Source: BJHQ01 sp964654285
Lineage (GTDB): Bacteria > Planctomycetota > UBA11346
Assembly: GCA_964654285.1 (NCBI GenBank)
Contig: CAZZJC010000018.1
Span: 1 to 64,000 of the forward strand
Length of the DNA: 64,000 nt
Direction of reading: 5' to 3'
A model generated the notes under the pieces. It ran no database searches. It was given only the letters and a program-made list of their open reading frames with translations, and was not told where the DNA came from. This document shows positions 51,452 to 59,889 of the stretch, one piece after another. The position numbers and the translations under genes are program-made. Each line of letters opens with the position of its first letter. Positions within the stretch are counted from its first letter, which is position 1.

Positions 51452-52723
51452 TCAGAGCCGGATCCAGCGTTTGGACTTCAGCTCTGGACGGGGCAGGGTG
51501 CCGGGCGCGACCGGCCGCACCGGGATGCGCAGCGACAGCGCCGCGCGCAGCTCCTCGTGCAGCTCGCGGGCGAGGCGGTCGCCATCCGCACCGGGATGGG
51601 GCTCGGCCTCGACGTTCAGTTCGAGCATGCCGCGTTCGGTGGTGAGCAGGCAGCGGAACTCGGCCAGCTCGCCGAAGCGCCGCGCCACCGACTCGATCGC
51701 GGCGGGCCAGACGTTGATGCCGCGGATCACCACCATGTCGTCGCTGCGGCCGAGGATCCCGCCATCGAGGGCGAGATGCGCCACGCCGGCCGGCGGCGCG
51801 GTGGCGGCGCGCACCAGGTCGCCGGTGCGGTAGCGCAGCAGCGGCGAGCCGAGGCGGCCGAGGTTGGTGAGCACCAGCTCGCCGATCTCCCCGGCGGGTA
51901 CCGGCGCCAGGGTCGCGGGGTCGATGATCTCGGCGATGTACGCGGTCTCCAGGATGTGGAGGAACCGCGGCTGATCCACGTTCTGCCACGACACCGGCCC
52001 GATCTCGGTCATGCCATGGTGGTCGACCACCACCGCCCCGGGCCAGAGCCGGCCCAGGATGGCGCGGGTCTCGGGGATGCTGCCGCCCGGTTCGCCGGCG
52101 ACGAAGAGCCGGCGCAGGCTCGGCACCGCGATGCCCTCGGCCTGGGCCGTCTCGCCCAGGCGGATGGCGTAGGTCGGGGTCGCGAGCAGGACGGTGACGC
52201 CGGCATCGCGCATGAGTTCCAGCCGCGCGCGCGAGCTGAGCCCGCCGCCGGGCAGGCAGCAGCAGCCCAGGCGCGCGGCGGCCTCGAAGGCGGTCCAGAA
52301 GCCCAGGAAGGGGCCGAACGAGAACGCCGCGAAGACGCGATCGCTGCGACCGATGCCGACGAAGTGCAGGAACCGCACCCAGTTGCCCAGCATCCATTCC
52401 CAGCTCGACGCGGTGTCGAGCCAGCGCAGCGGCGTCCCGGTCGAACCGCTGGTCTGGCAGAAGCGCGAATAGCGGCCGGGATCGTAGGTGAGATTGCTGC
52501 CGAAGGGCGGATGGGCGCGCTGGTCCGCGACCAGTTCCGCCTTGGTGGTGAACGGGAAGCGGGCGTGGAAGGCGGCGCGATCGCAGGTCGCGGCGGTCAG
52601 GCCGGCCTGGCGCAGCTTCGCGGTCCAGAACGGATTGGCGCCGTCGATCTCGCGCATCAGCGTGGCGAGCAGATGGTCCTGCTCGTCGCGGATGGAGGCC
52701 CGGGTCTCCACGCTGCCGCCCAC
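51452..52723 (-). CDS. Phenylacetate-CoA ligase-like (PaaK family) adenylating enzyme
   Basis: The 423-aa enzyme belongs to the ANL superfamily, PaaK branch, which forms aryl-CoA from aromatic acids. It has the P-loop TSGSTGTPLRW (about 92-102), YAIRLGETAQAEG, the core VVDHHGMTEIGPV, YRTGDLV, a hinge with GRSDDMVVIRGINVWP, and a small C-terminal domain ending near PELKSKRWIRL with the late Lys. Given the chorismate-lyase and arylcarboxylate-reductase genes upstream, an aromatic acid such as 4-hydroxybenzoate is a likely substrate (inference). Confidence 0.85.
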   Translation of the reverse strand: MGGSVETRASIRDEQDHLLATLMREIDGANPFWTAKLRQAGLTAATCDRAAFHARFPFTTKAELVADQRAHPPFGSNLTYDPGRYSRFCQTSGSTGTPLRWLDTASSWEWMLGNWVRFLHFVGIGRSDRVFAAFSFGPFLGFWTAFEAAARLGCCCLPGGGLSSRARLELMRDAGVTVLLATPTYAIRLGETAQAEGIAVPSLRRLFVAGEPGGSIPETRAILGRLWPGAVVVDHHGMTEIGPVSWQNVDQPRFLHILETAYIAEIIDPATLAPVPAGEIGELVLTNLGRLGSPLLRYRTGDLVRAATAPPAGVAHLALDGGILGRSDDMVVIRGINVWPAAIESVARRFGELAEFRCLLTTERGMLELNVEAEPHPGADGDRLARELHEELRAALSLRIPVRPVAPGTLPRPELKSKRWIRL

Positions 52724-52726
52724 GGA

Positions 52727-53299
52727 TCAGCGCGTCGACGCGACGCTGGCCGCCGCCTGGGGCGATCCCGCCGCCGCGTCGGCGTCGGGCTTCTTGGTGG
52801 GCGGGGTCGCCGGCGGCTTGTAGAGCGACACCAGGGTCGCGCCGGCGATGGCGAGGATGATGCCCAGGACGAACTGCCAGCGGATGGCGCCCAGGCCGCC
52901 CGCAGGCGGATGCAGGACGATCGCCGTGACGGCGTTGATCACCGGCGCGCCGGCGAAGACGATGGTCATCACCACCACCGGGTTGCCCTTGGCGCCGAAG
53001 GCGAGCAGCACGCCGAGGGCGCCGATCGCGCCGACGATGCCGGCCGCGAGCGACCACCACAGGCCCTTGCCGGGGTAGTTCCAGTCGGCCCCGTTCAGCC
53101 ACAGGATGGCGAGCGGCGCGAGCACGGCGGTGAGGAAGTAGGCCACGCCGACGATGAGGAACGCCTTGATCCGCCCGTTGGCCGGATCGGCCATCCCCAG
53201 CTGGCCGGTGTGGAGGAGGATGCCGTAGACGCCCCATGACACCACGGTGGTGAGGGTGAAGACGAGCCAGAGGGCGGGATTGGTGAGGGCGGAGGGCAT
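52727..53299 (-). CDS. EamA/DMT-like membrane protein
   Basis: The 190-aa protein has about five spans: LWLVFTLTTVVSWGVYGILL, FLIVGVAYFLTAVLAPLAIL, LWWSLAAGIVGAIGALGVLL, VVMTIVFAGAPVINAVTAIV and WQFVLGIILAIAGATLVSL. This is the layout of one half of a drug/metabolite transporter (EamA-like) or a GRP-type sugar transporter. A Pro/Ala cytosolic tail follows. It is 3 bp upstream of the PaaK-like gene and may move a product or precursor of the pathway. Confidence 0.72.
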   Translation of the reverse strand: MPSALTNPALWLVFTLTTVVSWGVYGILLHTGQLGMADPANGRIKAFLIVGVAYFLTAVLAPLAILWLNGADWNYPGKGLWWSLAAGIVGAIGALGVLLAFGAKGNPVVVMTIVFAGAPVINAVTAIVLHPPAGGLGAIRWQFVLGIILAIAGATLVSLYKPPATPPTKKPDADAAAGSPQAAASVASTR

Positions 53300-53440
53300 G
53301 GGGTATCGGTCAGGGGGGAAGTTTGAAAAGAATGAGGATGGGGTTTGCGACTAGGGTTCAGAGGGGAGGATCACGTTTGCCGGTAGCGTTCCCAGCCAGG
53401 CGGGCACCTCCACGCAGCACCGGCTTCTGCGGGCATGGAC

Positions 53441-53517
53441 GGTGGGCTTCAGCCCACCGATCGCTGGGGGAATCCAGTGGCGACTGAAGTCGCCACTCCG
53501 GGCCGGCTGAAGCCGGC
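53441..53517. repeat. Cluster of three REP-like palindromes with a CTGAAG/CTTCAG core
   Basis: Three hairpins follow one another: GGTGGGCTTCAGCCCACC (53441-53458), AGTGGCGAC-TGAA-GTCGCCACT (53476-53497) and GCCGGCTGAAGCCGGC (53502-53517). All have the same CTGAAG or CTTCAG centre with different stems. They fill the gap between the thioesterase and the DMT gene and may end or attenuate the long upstream operon. Confidence 0.6.
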
Positions 53518-53549
53518 GCTGCGGAAGGCGGATCCGGGGAGATCACGGC

Positions 53550-53978
53550 TCAGCCCGCCACGGTCAGCTGCTGGGCCCAGGCCGGCAGCGGCTGCGAGCG
53601 GATCTGGCCGCCGACGCGGCCGACCGGGACGACGACGAGGCGTCCGGTGGCGAGCGGCGGCTGGTCCTCCTCGCCGGGGCGGACGAAGGCGAAGCCATAG
53701 GTGATCGCGCGCTCCTTCTTCTCGAGCACGCTCAGGTTCACCGCCACCTCCTCGTCGTAGCGCAGGGGGCGGCGGTAGTCGCACTCCGCATGGACGCGGG
53801 GCCAGCCGATCACGCCTTCCGGCGCGTCGTCGCCGGGATGCACGCTGGCGCCGAGCGAACGCACGAAGGCGTGCTCGCAGGCCTCCATGTAGCGGAAGAA
53901 GACCGAGAAATGCACGATCCCGGCCATGTCCGTCTCATGGAATTCGACCCGGCGCAGCTGGCTGAAGGCGGCTGGCAT
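53550..53978 (-). CDS. Hot-dog acyl/aryl-CoA thioesterase (4HBT family)
   Basis: The 142-aa hot-dog protein has the YbgC/4-hydroxybenzoyl-CoA-thioesterase signature VEFHETDMAGIVHFSVFFRY (catalytic Asp about residue 17), then MEACEHAFVRSLG and YDEEVAVNLSVLEKKERAITY. It hydrolyses acyl- or aroyl-CoA. It follows the FAD gene by 7 bp. In this operon it might release an aromatic acid or proofread a CoA intermediate. Confidence 0.9.
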   Translation of the reverse strand: MPAAFSQLRRVEFHETDMAGIVHFSVFFRYMEACEHAFVRSLGASVHPGDDAPEGVIGWPRVHAECDYRRPLRYDEEVAVNLSVLEKKERAITYGFAFVRPGEEDQPPLATGRLVVVPVGRVGGQIRSQPLPAWAQQLTVAG

Positions 53979-53985
53979 GCGCGGG

Positions 53986-55251
53986 TCAGGCCTTGGCCGC
54001 CGCGCGCTGGGGATAGTACGGCGTGCCGAAGTCGAGCACGGGCGGGATCTTGGCGAATTCGCCGAAGGCGGCGAACAGCTTGGTGAAATCCTTGTCCACG
54101 GCGCCGATGATGCAGTCGGTGAGATCCGCCTTCAGCTCGGGATACTTGCGGATGAACTGGCCGTAGTTGGTCGACGGGTCGTAGAAGGCGTAGACCAGCC
54201 GGCGCATGTTCTCGACCCCGTTGCAGTACTGCCTGCCGTAGCCGGCGAAGGCGGCGGCCGAGGTGTCGCCCTTGGCCAGCGCCGCGTGCACCGCGTCGGC
54301 GGCGAGCTCGCCGCTGCGCAGGGCGAAGAAGGCGCCGGACGAGAACACCGGATCGAGGAAGTTGAAGGCGTCGCCGGCGAGCACCAGGCCGTCGGTGGCG
54401 CAGTGCTGCGACCGGTAGCTGTACTCGTTGGTGATGCGGACCTCGTCGATCTGCCTCGCCGGGGCGAGATGCTCGACCAGCCACTTGTTCTCCTTGATCT
54501 CGCGGTGGTAGATCTCGGAGAGATCCTGGCTGGCGCGGAAGAGGTACTCCTTCTTCGCCACCACGCCGACGCTCATCACGTCGTCGTGCAGCGGGATGTA
54601 CCAGAACCAGCCCTTGTCCGGGATGTAGGCCACCGTGGTCGCGCCGCCGGCGCGGCCGGGATCGCGGATCGCGCCCTTCCAGTAGGTCCAGATGGCGAAG
54701 CGGTCGAGCGGCACGTCGGGCCGGCGCCAGCCGAACTGGTTCACCGCCAGGCAGTCGCGGCCCGACGCGTCGAGCACGATGGGCGCGCGCAGCTCGAAGG
54801 CCTTGCCGGCGGCGTCCTGGCCGCTGACCCCGACGACACGGCCGTCTTCCAGGATCAGGCGCTGGGCATGGTAGCCGTGGCGGATCTCGGCGCCCTTCTC
54901 GCGCGCGTTGTCGCGCAGCATCGCGTCGAACTCGCTGCGCAGCACCTGCCAGGTCTGGGTCGCGGGATGGTCGAAGTGGCTGTCGAAGAAGAACGGCTGC
55001 GACTGCTTGCCGTCGGTGCTGACGAAGCAGATCGAGTATTTCTTGGTGAAATGGCTCTTCTGCAGCTTCTCCAGCAGACCGATGCGCTGCAGGGTGAAAT
55101 AGGTGTAGGGGATCAGCGACTCGCCGATGTGGTAGCGCGGGAACGCCGCCTTGTCGAGGACGGTGACCTTGTGCCCATGCTGGGCGAGCACGGTGGCGGC
55201 GGTGGTGCCGGCGGGTCCGGCCCCGACGACGATGACTTCGGGAGTGCTCAT
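53986..55251 (-). CDS. FAD-dependent oxidoreductase with flavin-halogenase signature
   Basis: The 421-aa protein has the Rossmann motif VIVVGAGPAGTTAA (about 6-20), the segment DKAAFPRYHIGESLIP typical of the halogenase/geranylgeranyl-reductase superfamily, and the exact W-x-W-x-I-P signature in GWFWYIPL that marks flavin-dependent halogenases. The second FAD motif is GDAFNFLDPVFSSGAF. It lies in a row of aromatic-acid genes, so a phenolic substrate is plausible. A non-halogenating monooxygenase or reductase remains possible; the catalytic Lys was not placed. ATG 55251 overlaps the upstream stop. Confidence 0.85.
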   Translation of the reverse strand: MSTPEVIVVGAGPAGTTAATVLAQHGHKVTVLDKAAFPRYHIGESLIPYTYFTLQRIGLLEKLQKSHFTKKYSICFVSTDGKQSQPFFFDSHFDHPATQTWQVLRSEFDAMLRDNAREKGAEIRHGYHAQRLILEDGRVVGVSGQDAAGKAFELRAPIVLDASGRDCLAVNQFGWRRPDVPLDRFAIWTYWKGAIRDPGRAGGATTVAYIPDKGWFWYIPLHDDVMSVGVVAKKEYLFRASQDLSEIYHREIKENKWLVEHLAPARQIDEVRITNEYSYRSQHCATDGLVLAGDAFNFLDPVFSSGAFFALRSGELAADAVHAALAKGDTSAAAFAGYGRQYCNGVENMRRLVYAFYDPSTNYGQFIRKYPELKADLTDCIIGAVDKDFTKLFAAFGEFAKIPPVLDFGTPYYPQRAAAKA

Positions 55252-55880
55252 GGCTGGTGCTCCGGTTGGTTGGGCGTTGGCGAGGGAAGGTGGGGGAAGA
55301 GCGTGGCGGGCGGCAGGATCTCGACCACCTCGGCTAGTGCGCGACCGTCCGGCAGGGAGATCGTATTGCAACGCCCGTACAAGGTCGGTTGTTCAGCCGG
55401 TAAGATCGCGAACAGGCGGGCCAGCACGCGATCGGTCTCGACGCGGAAGAACGCGGACGGACGGCTGGAATGCGGCACCCGGTAATGCGCCAGGATGCCG
55501 CCGAACGGCTTGCAGCCGTGCAGGATCTCGTCCTGGGCCGGGGTGGGCAGGCGGTCGAGGTGGATGCGGATCGCACCGTATTCCACCGGCCGGTCGCCGC
55601 TGTCGAGCAGCATCACCTGGCGCCGGTAGTCGGGATGGCGGTGGATGGAATCGAGCACCACGATGTGCAGCGGGCAGCCGTGGTAGGCGATGAGGTTCGG
55701 GGTCATGTCGCGCTGGTTGACGAGCAGATCCCGGTAGGGCTCCGGCATGACGGCGCCGTCGATCACCTGCGGAATGGACGACGGCGTGCCGGCCCCGGCC
55801 TCGGCCAGGGGCGCGAAGCGCGGGTCGCGGATGGCGACCTGGGCCAACTGGGCCCGCCGGCGGATGGTCGCCGTACCCAT
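55248..55880 (-). CDS. Chorismate pyruvate-lyase-like protein (4-hydroxybenzoate forming)
   Basis: The 210-aa protein resembles chorismate lyase/DUF98 enzymes, which split chorismate into an aromatic hydroxybenzoate and pyruvate. Supporting blocks are LLVNQRDMTPNLIAYHGCPL, RRQVMLLDSGDRPVEYGAIR, IHLDRLP, GGILAHYRVPHSSRPSAFFR and the tail LYGRCNTISLPDGRALAE with VVEILPP. It starts 1 nt after the radical-SAM stop and overlaps the FAD gene by ATGA. It would supply the aromatic acid for the ligase and reductase genes nearby. 4- versus 3-hydroxybenzoate is not decided. Confidence 0.7.
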   Translation of the reverse strand: MGTATIRRRAQLAQVAIRDPRFAPLAEAGAGTPSSIPQVIDGAVMPEPYRDLLVNQRDMTPNLIAYHGCPLHIVVLDSIHRHPDYRRQVMLLDSGDRPVEYGAIRIHLDRLPTPAQDEILHGCKPFGGILAHYRVPHSSRPSAFFRVETDRVLARLFAILPAEQPTLYGRCNTISLPDGRALAEVVEILPPATLFPHLPSPTPNQPEHQP

Positions 55881-55881
55881 G

Positions 55882-57240
55882 TCAGGCGTATCGGGCGCCA
55901 GCGTGCTTGGGCAGGAAGAACGCGTGCAGCAGGCGGTCGACCTCGAGCAGCGCGCCACGGGTCAGGGTCAGGCGGGCGCCATCGATCTCGGCCAGCTTCT
56001 GGCGCACCAGGTCGTCGAGCTGCGGCTTGAAGCGCACCAGCGGATCGGTGCCGAACTTGCGGCTGAAATACGCGGTATCGAGCTGGCCGAGCTTCATCTG
56101 CAGGATGAACTCGCGGATCAGGCGCTCGTCGTCGTCCGGGGTGAGCGCGCGGTGGATGGGCAGTTCGCCCTTCCTCACGCGGTCGACGTAGGGCGCGAAG
56201 TCGTGTTCATTCTGGTAGTGCACGCCATTGAGATGGCCGAAGGACGCCACCCCGAGGCTGAGCAGGTCGGCACCGGCCCACAGGCTGTCGCGGTAGACGA
56301 AGCGGGTCTTCTGCGGGTCGCGCACAGCGGTGTACGCGCTCTTCACCGCATAGCCGGCGGCTTCGAGCGCGGCGAAGGCGTCGGAGACCCAGCGCCGCTT
56401 GGTCTGCCAGTCGGCGACCGGGGCGGTGATCTTGCCTTCGGCCTTCATCTGCTTGTAGATGGTGGTGTTGTACGGCACCTCCATCTGGTAGATGGTCACC
56501 GAATCGGGGGCCATCGCGATGGTCTTGGCGATGTTGGCGTGCCAGTTCTCCTCCGTCTCGTTCATCATCCCGGCGATGAGGTCGATGTTGACCTGCGGGA
56601 AGGCGCACGAGCGGGCGTAGTCGTAGGCACGCTGGATCTGGGCCGACAGATGCGCGCGGCCGTTGCTCTCCAGGATGTGGTCATCGAAGTTCTCGACCCC
56701 CAGGCTCAGGCGGGTGACCCCGATATCGCGGATGGTGCGGATCTTGCGGTCGGTCAGGGTGCCCGGCTCGCACTCGAAGGTGACCTCCTCGGCCCCTTCC
56801 CACGACACCTGGCGCTTCATGCCGTCGGTCAGGGCGACGAGCTGTTCCGGCGAGAGGAACGACGGCGTGCCGCCGCCGAAATACACGAACTGGGCCTTGC
56901 GGCCGGCGATCGCCGGCTGCCTGGCATAGATGGCGAGTTCAGCCAGCGCGCTGTCGAGGTAGCCCTGGATCTCATCGTTCTTCTTGTCGGTGTAGACGCG
57001 GAAATAGCAGAAATGGCAACGCTTGCGGCAGAACGGGATGTGCAGGTAGACGCCGAGCGGATTGCCGGGCCGCGGCGGCCTGGCGATCGCGGCATGCGCC
57101 TCGCCGACGCGGGCGGGATCCCAGAAGGCGTAGGGCGGATAGTTCGAGACGAAGTAGTTGCCGACCGTGGTCTGCTCGCCTCGGGCCTCGCCGGCGGCGG
57201 GATCGGAGGTAGCCTGCGGTTCAGTGGTCATGGCTGCCAT
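55882..57240 (-). CDS. HemN/HemW-like radical SAM protein
   Basis: The 452-aa enzyme has the radical-SAM motif IPFCRKRCHFCYF (C-x3-C-x2-C near residues 71-78) and the HemN-type SAM-binding FVYFGGGTPSFLSPEQLV. LSLGVENFDDHIL and QVNIDLIAGMMNETEENWH follow, with a C-terminal HemN_C-like helical domain. Family members are anaerobic coproporphyrinogen III oxidases, heme chaperones (HemW) or methylases. Placement inside an aromatic operon suggests a specialised role, not heme synthesis. Two near ATGs exist (57240, 57231). Confidence 0.85.
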   Translation of the reverse strand: MAAMTTEPQATSDPAAGEARGEQTTVGNYFVSNYPPYAFWDPARVGEAHAAIARPPRPGNPLGVYLHIPFCRKRCHFCYFRVYTDKKNDEIQGYLDSALAELAIYARQPAIAGRKAQFVYFGGGTPSFLSPEQLVALTDGMKRQVSWEGAEEVTFECEPGTLTDRKIRTIRDIGVTRLSLGVENFDDHILESNGRAHLSAQIQRAYDYARSCAFPQVNIDLIAGMMNETEENWHANIAKTIAMAPDSVTIYQMEVPYNTTIYKQMKAEGKITAPVADWQTKRRWVSDAFAALEAAGYAVKSAYTAVRDPQKTRFVYRDSLWAGADLLSLGVASFGHLNGVHYQNEHDFAPYVDRVRKGELPIHRALTPDDDERLIREFILQMKLGQLDTAYFSRKFGTDPLVRFKPQLDDLVRQKLAEIDGARLTLTRGALLEVDRLLHAFFLPKHAGARYA

Positions 57241-57282
57241 CCTGTCTGCTGGAGACGGTCGGGGAACCGCCCGGTGAGGAGT

Positions 57283-58461
57283 CTACGCGGCGTGCAGCGT
57301 CGCGTGGTACAAGGCGAGGAAGGCCGCGCGATCGACCGGCCGCGGGTTGAAGCGGCCGGTCCATTGCGTCGTCGCCGATTCCGCCAGGGCGGGAAGATCC
57401 GCTGCCGAAATACCGCAATCGGCAAGCCCGGCGGGCAGTCCCGCGAGGCGGGCGAGCACTTCGACCCGATGGATGAGCGCCTCGACAGCGGCGGCCGGAT
57501 CGCCGGACGGGGAAAGTCCGGCCTGCACCGCCAGGGCGGCGTAGATCTGCGCCGTGGCCGGATCGCCGGCGTTGAAGCGCAGCACGGCAGGCAGCATCAT
57601 CCCCACCGCCTGTCCGTGCAGGATGCCGTGGCGGATGGTGAGCGGATTGGCGCACGCATGCGCAGCACCGAGCATGCTGTGCTCGATCGCGACGCCGGCC
57701 CAGGCGGCGCCGACCTGCATCGCCTGGCGGGCGGCGAGATCGGACGGGGTTTCCAGCACCTGCTGCAGGTTGGCCTGGATGAGGCTGAACGCCTCGCGCG
57801 CGAACAGCGACGACACCGGCGTGCGCTTGGTGGTGACTGCGGTTTCCAGCGCATGGACGAGGGCGTCGAAGCCGGTCAGGGCGGCGACCCGGCGCGGCTG
57901 GGTCAGGGTCAGCTCGGGGTCGAGCAGGGCGATGCGGGCGAGCGCCTTGGGATCGCCGCAGGCCATCTTCTGGTGGCTTTCTTCATCCACGATGAGGGCG
58001 AAGGACTGGCATTCGCTGCCGGTGCCGGCGGTGGTCGGGATCGCGATGAGCGGCAGGAAGGGCTTGGTGGCCGCCGCCGTATGCCAGTAGTCGCGCATCC
58101 TGCCGCCATTCGAATACAGGAAGTTGCAGCCCTTGGCGGTATCGAGCGAGCTCCCGCCGCCGGCGGCGACGATGGCGTCGGGGCCGAAGGCACGAGCCGC
58201 GACAAGGCAGGCGTCGACCTCGCGGGTGGTCGGGTTCTCGCGGACGCGGTCGAAGACCTCGACCGCGATGCCGGCGGCCTGGAGATTGACCACCAGCCGG
58301 GCGGCATGGCCGGCGGCGACGATGCCGGGATCGGTGACCAGGAGCACCCGGCCGATCCCGAGCTCGCGCGCCAGCGTGCCCAGGCGCGCGACCACGCCCG
58401 GTCCGGAGATGATCCGGGGCCGGGCCGAGAAATCGAACGCCGTGGCGCCGCCGGGGGTCAT
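57283..58461 (-). CDS. Iron-containing (group III) alcohol dehydrogenase
   Basis: The 392-aa enzyme has the NAD-binding GGGSSLDTAKG and TTAGTGSE segments and the metal-binding region with Asp and His in TGFDALVHALE, then His in SMLGAAHACANPL, IRHGILHGQAVGMMLP. It interconverts aldehydes and alcohols. It starts 12 bp after the aldehyde dehydrogenase stop, so it likely reduces the aldehyde made by the two upstream enzymes. Confidence 0.92.
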   Translation of the reverse strand: MTPGGATAFDFSARPRIISGPGVVARLGTLARELGIGRVLLVTDPGIVAAGHAARLVVNLQAAGIAVEVFDRVRENPTTREVDACLVAARAFGPDAIVAAGGGSSLDTAKGCNFLYSNGGRMRDYWHTAAATKPFLPLIAIPTTAGTGSECQSFALIVDEESHQKMACGDPKALARIALLDPELTLTQPRRVAALTGFDALVHALETAVTTKRTPVSSLFAREAFSLIQANLQQVLETPSDLAARQAMQVGAAWAGVAIEHSMLGAAHACANPLTIRHGILHGQAVGMMLPAVLRFNAGDPATAQIYAALAVQAGLSPSGDPAAAVEALIHRVEVLARLAGLPAGLADCGISAADLPALAESATTQWTGRFNPRPVDRAAFLALYHATLHAA

Positions 58462-58473
58462 GCCGCCCTGCTT

Positions 58474-59886
58474 CTAGCCGGCGACCTGGACGGCGCGGCG
58501 GCGATAGAGGAACTCGAAGAGGTTGCCTTCATGGGGCTGGTCCCAGTGGACATGGCTGGTCGGCATCGCACCGAGGTTCAGGCGATGGATGAGCGGCGAA
58601 GCGAGGAGCGCGCGGCGCCAGACGGGATCGTCCCCGATGGCCGAGACCACCAGCGACGGGCCGATCTGGTCGAGCATGCGGTCCTGCGGCACCTCCACCA
58701 CAGAGCAGTACGGGAAGAGGAACTCGCGGTTGGCGAGAGGATGCTCAAAGCTTCCACAGTGGACCACGGTGGGCAGCAGGTAGGTGCGCCCGTCGTGGAC
58801 GACGAGGCGCGGACCGGCGCGCAGCTTGGCGCTGTGGTCGACCGCACCGGGTTCCTTGAGGCCCTGGTCGATGCTGGCCGAGATCGATTCCGCCATCGCC
58901 GGATTGGCGAAGCCGGCGAGACCGGCCTTGGGATCCTCGGCCGAACACGGGACGATCTGGGCCAGACGCCCGGCCAGGGCGGCGGCGATGGCCGCGCCAT
59001 GGCGCGGCACCACGATGGCCGAGGCGTTCACGCACGAGCGTCCGCCGTTGGCGGCGACCGAATCGGCGAGGACGGGGATGAGCTCCTGCCAGCGGTCGAT
59101 GTGCGATTCGCCGATCAGGACCTTGCTGTAACCGGGACCATGCACCTCGACGCGGGGATCGTTGGCCCAGCGCTTGGTGATGCTGGCGTCGCCGAACAGC
59201 AGCGAGCGGCCGCAGCCCGCGAGCACGGTATGGGCGCCGTCATGGCCGGTGGGATAGTAGCCGAACGCCTTGGCCGGGACGCCACCTGCGATGAGCGCCT
59301 GGATGATGCGCCACGGCGTCCACGGGTCGTCGCGGCCGGGCTTGAGGATCACCGGCACCTTGAGCGCGAGGGCGGGGATCCACAGCGAGTTCACGCCGGG
59401 CGAATTCGACGGCAGCACCACGCCCAGGGCGTCGGCGGTGCGGAAGTAGCTGACCGGCACGCCGGACTGCGTGCCCATGCCGGCGTCGATCACCGCCGGG
59501 TCGAGCCCGCGGGTCAGGCCGCGCAGGATCTCGTCCATGTTGTTCAGGACATATGCGATCTTGCCCATGTTGTTGCGCACCAGGGCGTGCGGTAGCCCGG
59601 TGCTGGCCGAGGCCTGGCGCACGTAGTCCTCGGGCGCCTGCTGGTCGCCGGCGTCGCCGACCGGCAGGGTGCCGTGCTGGTAAAGTTCACCGGCCTTGCG
59701 GCACATGGCGAACAGCTGCGCCGTCGGGATGTCCTGCAGCGCCGCGACGGCGCCGGCCAGGTTGAGCAGGTCGCGGCGGATCAGGCCGGAGTTGACCTGG
59801 CTGACCACGGCCCCGGCCGTGGTCGCGGTGTCCATGCTGCGGTAGGCCGTGCCGAAACGCAGCGCGGGGATGTGGATGGCGGCCAT
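58474..59886 (-). CDS. Aldehyde dehydrogenase-type acyl/aryl reductase
   Basis: The 470-aa ALDH-superfamily protein has the cofactor loop VVLPSNSPGVNSLWIPALA, the catalytic Cys in NGGRSCVNASAIVVP (about residue 288), and the C-terminal HVHWDQPHEGNLFEFLYRRR. In context it pairs with the adenylating enzyme 3 bp upstream, as in arylcarboxylate or fatty acid reductase systems (LuxC/LuxE logic). It would reduce an activated aromatic acid to the aldehyde. It is distant from standard LuxC by eye. Confidence 0.8.
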   Translation of the reverse strand: MAAIHIPALRFGTAYRSMDTATTAGAVVSQVNSGLIRRDLLNLAGAVAALQDIPTAQLFAMCRKAGELYQHGTLPVGDAGDQQAPEDYVRQASASTGLPHALVRNNMGKIAYVLNNMDEILRGLTRGLDPAVIDAGMGTQSGVPVSYFRTADALGVVLPSNSPGVNSLWIPALALKVPVILKPGRDDPWTPWRIIQALIAGGVPAKAFGYYPTGHDGAHTVLAGCGRSLLFGDASITKRWANDPRVEVHGPGYSKVLIGESHIDRWQELIPVLADSVAANGGRSCVNASAIVVPRHGAAIAAALAGRLAQIVPCSAEDPKAGLAGFANPAMAESISASIDQGLKEPGAVDHSAKLRAGPRLVVHDGRTYLLPTVVHCGSFEHPLANREFLFPYCSVVEVPQDRMLDQIGPSLVVSAIGDDPVWRRALLASPLIHRLNLGAMPTSHVHWDQPHEGNLFEFLYRRRAVQVAG

Positions 59887-59889
59887 GGC

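Noticed and set aside
55747..59595. 1282-aa plus-strand ORF across the aromatic operon
   Set aside because: Antisense to radical SAM, alcohol dehydrogenase and ALDH genes that carry clear active-site motifs; it is a codon-bias artefact.
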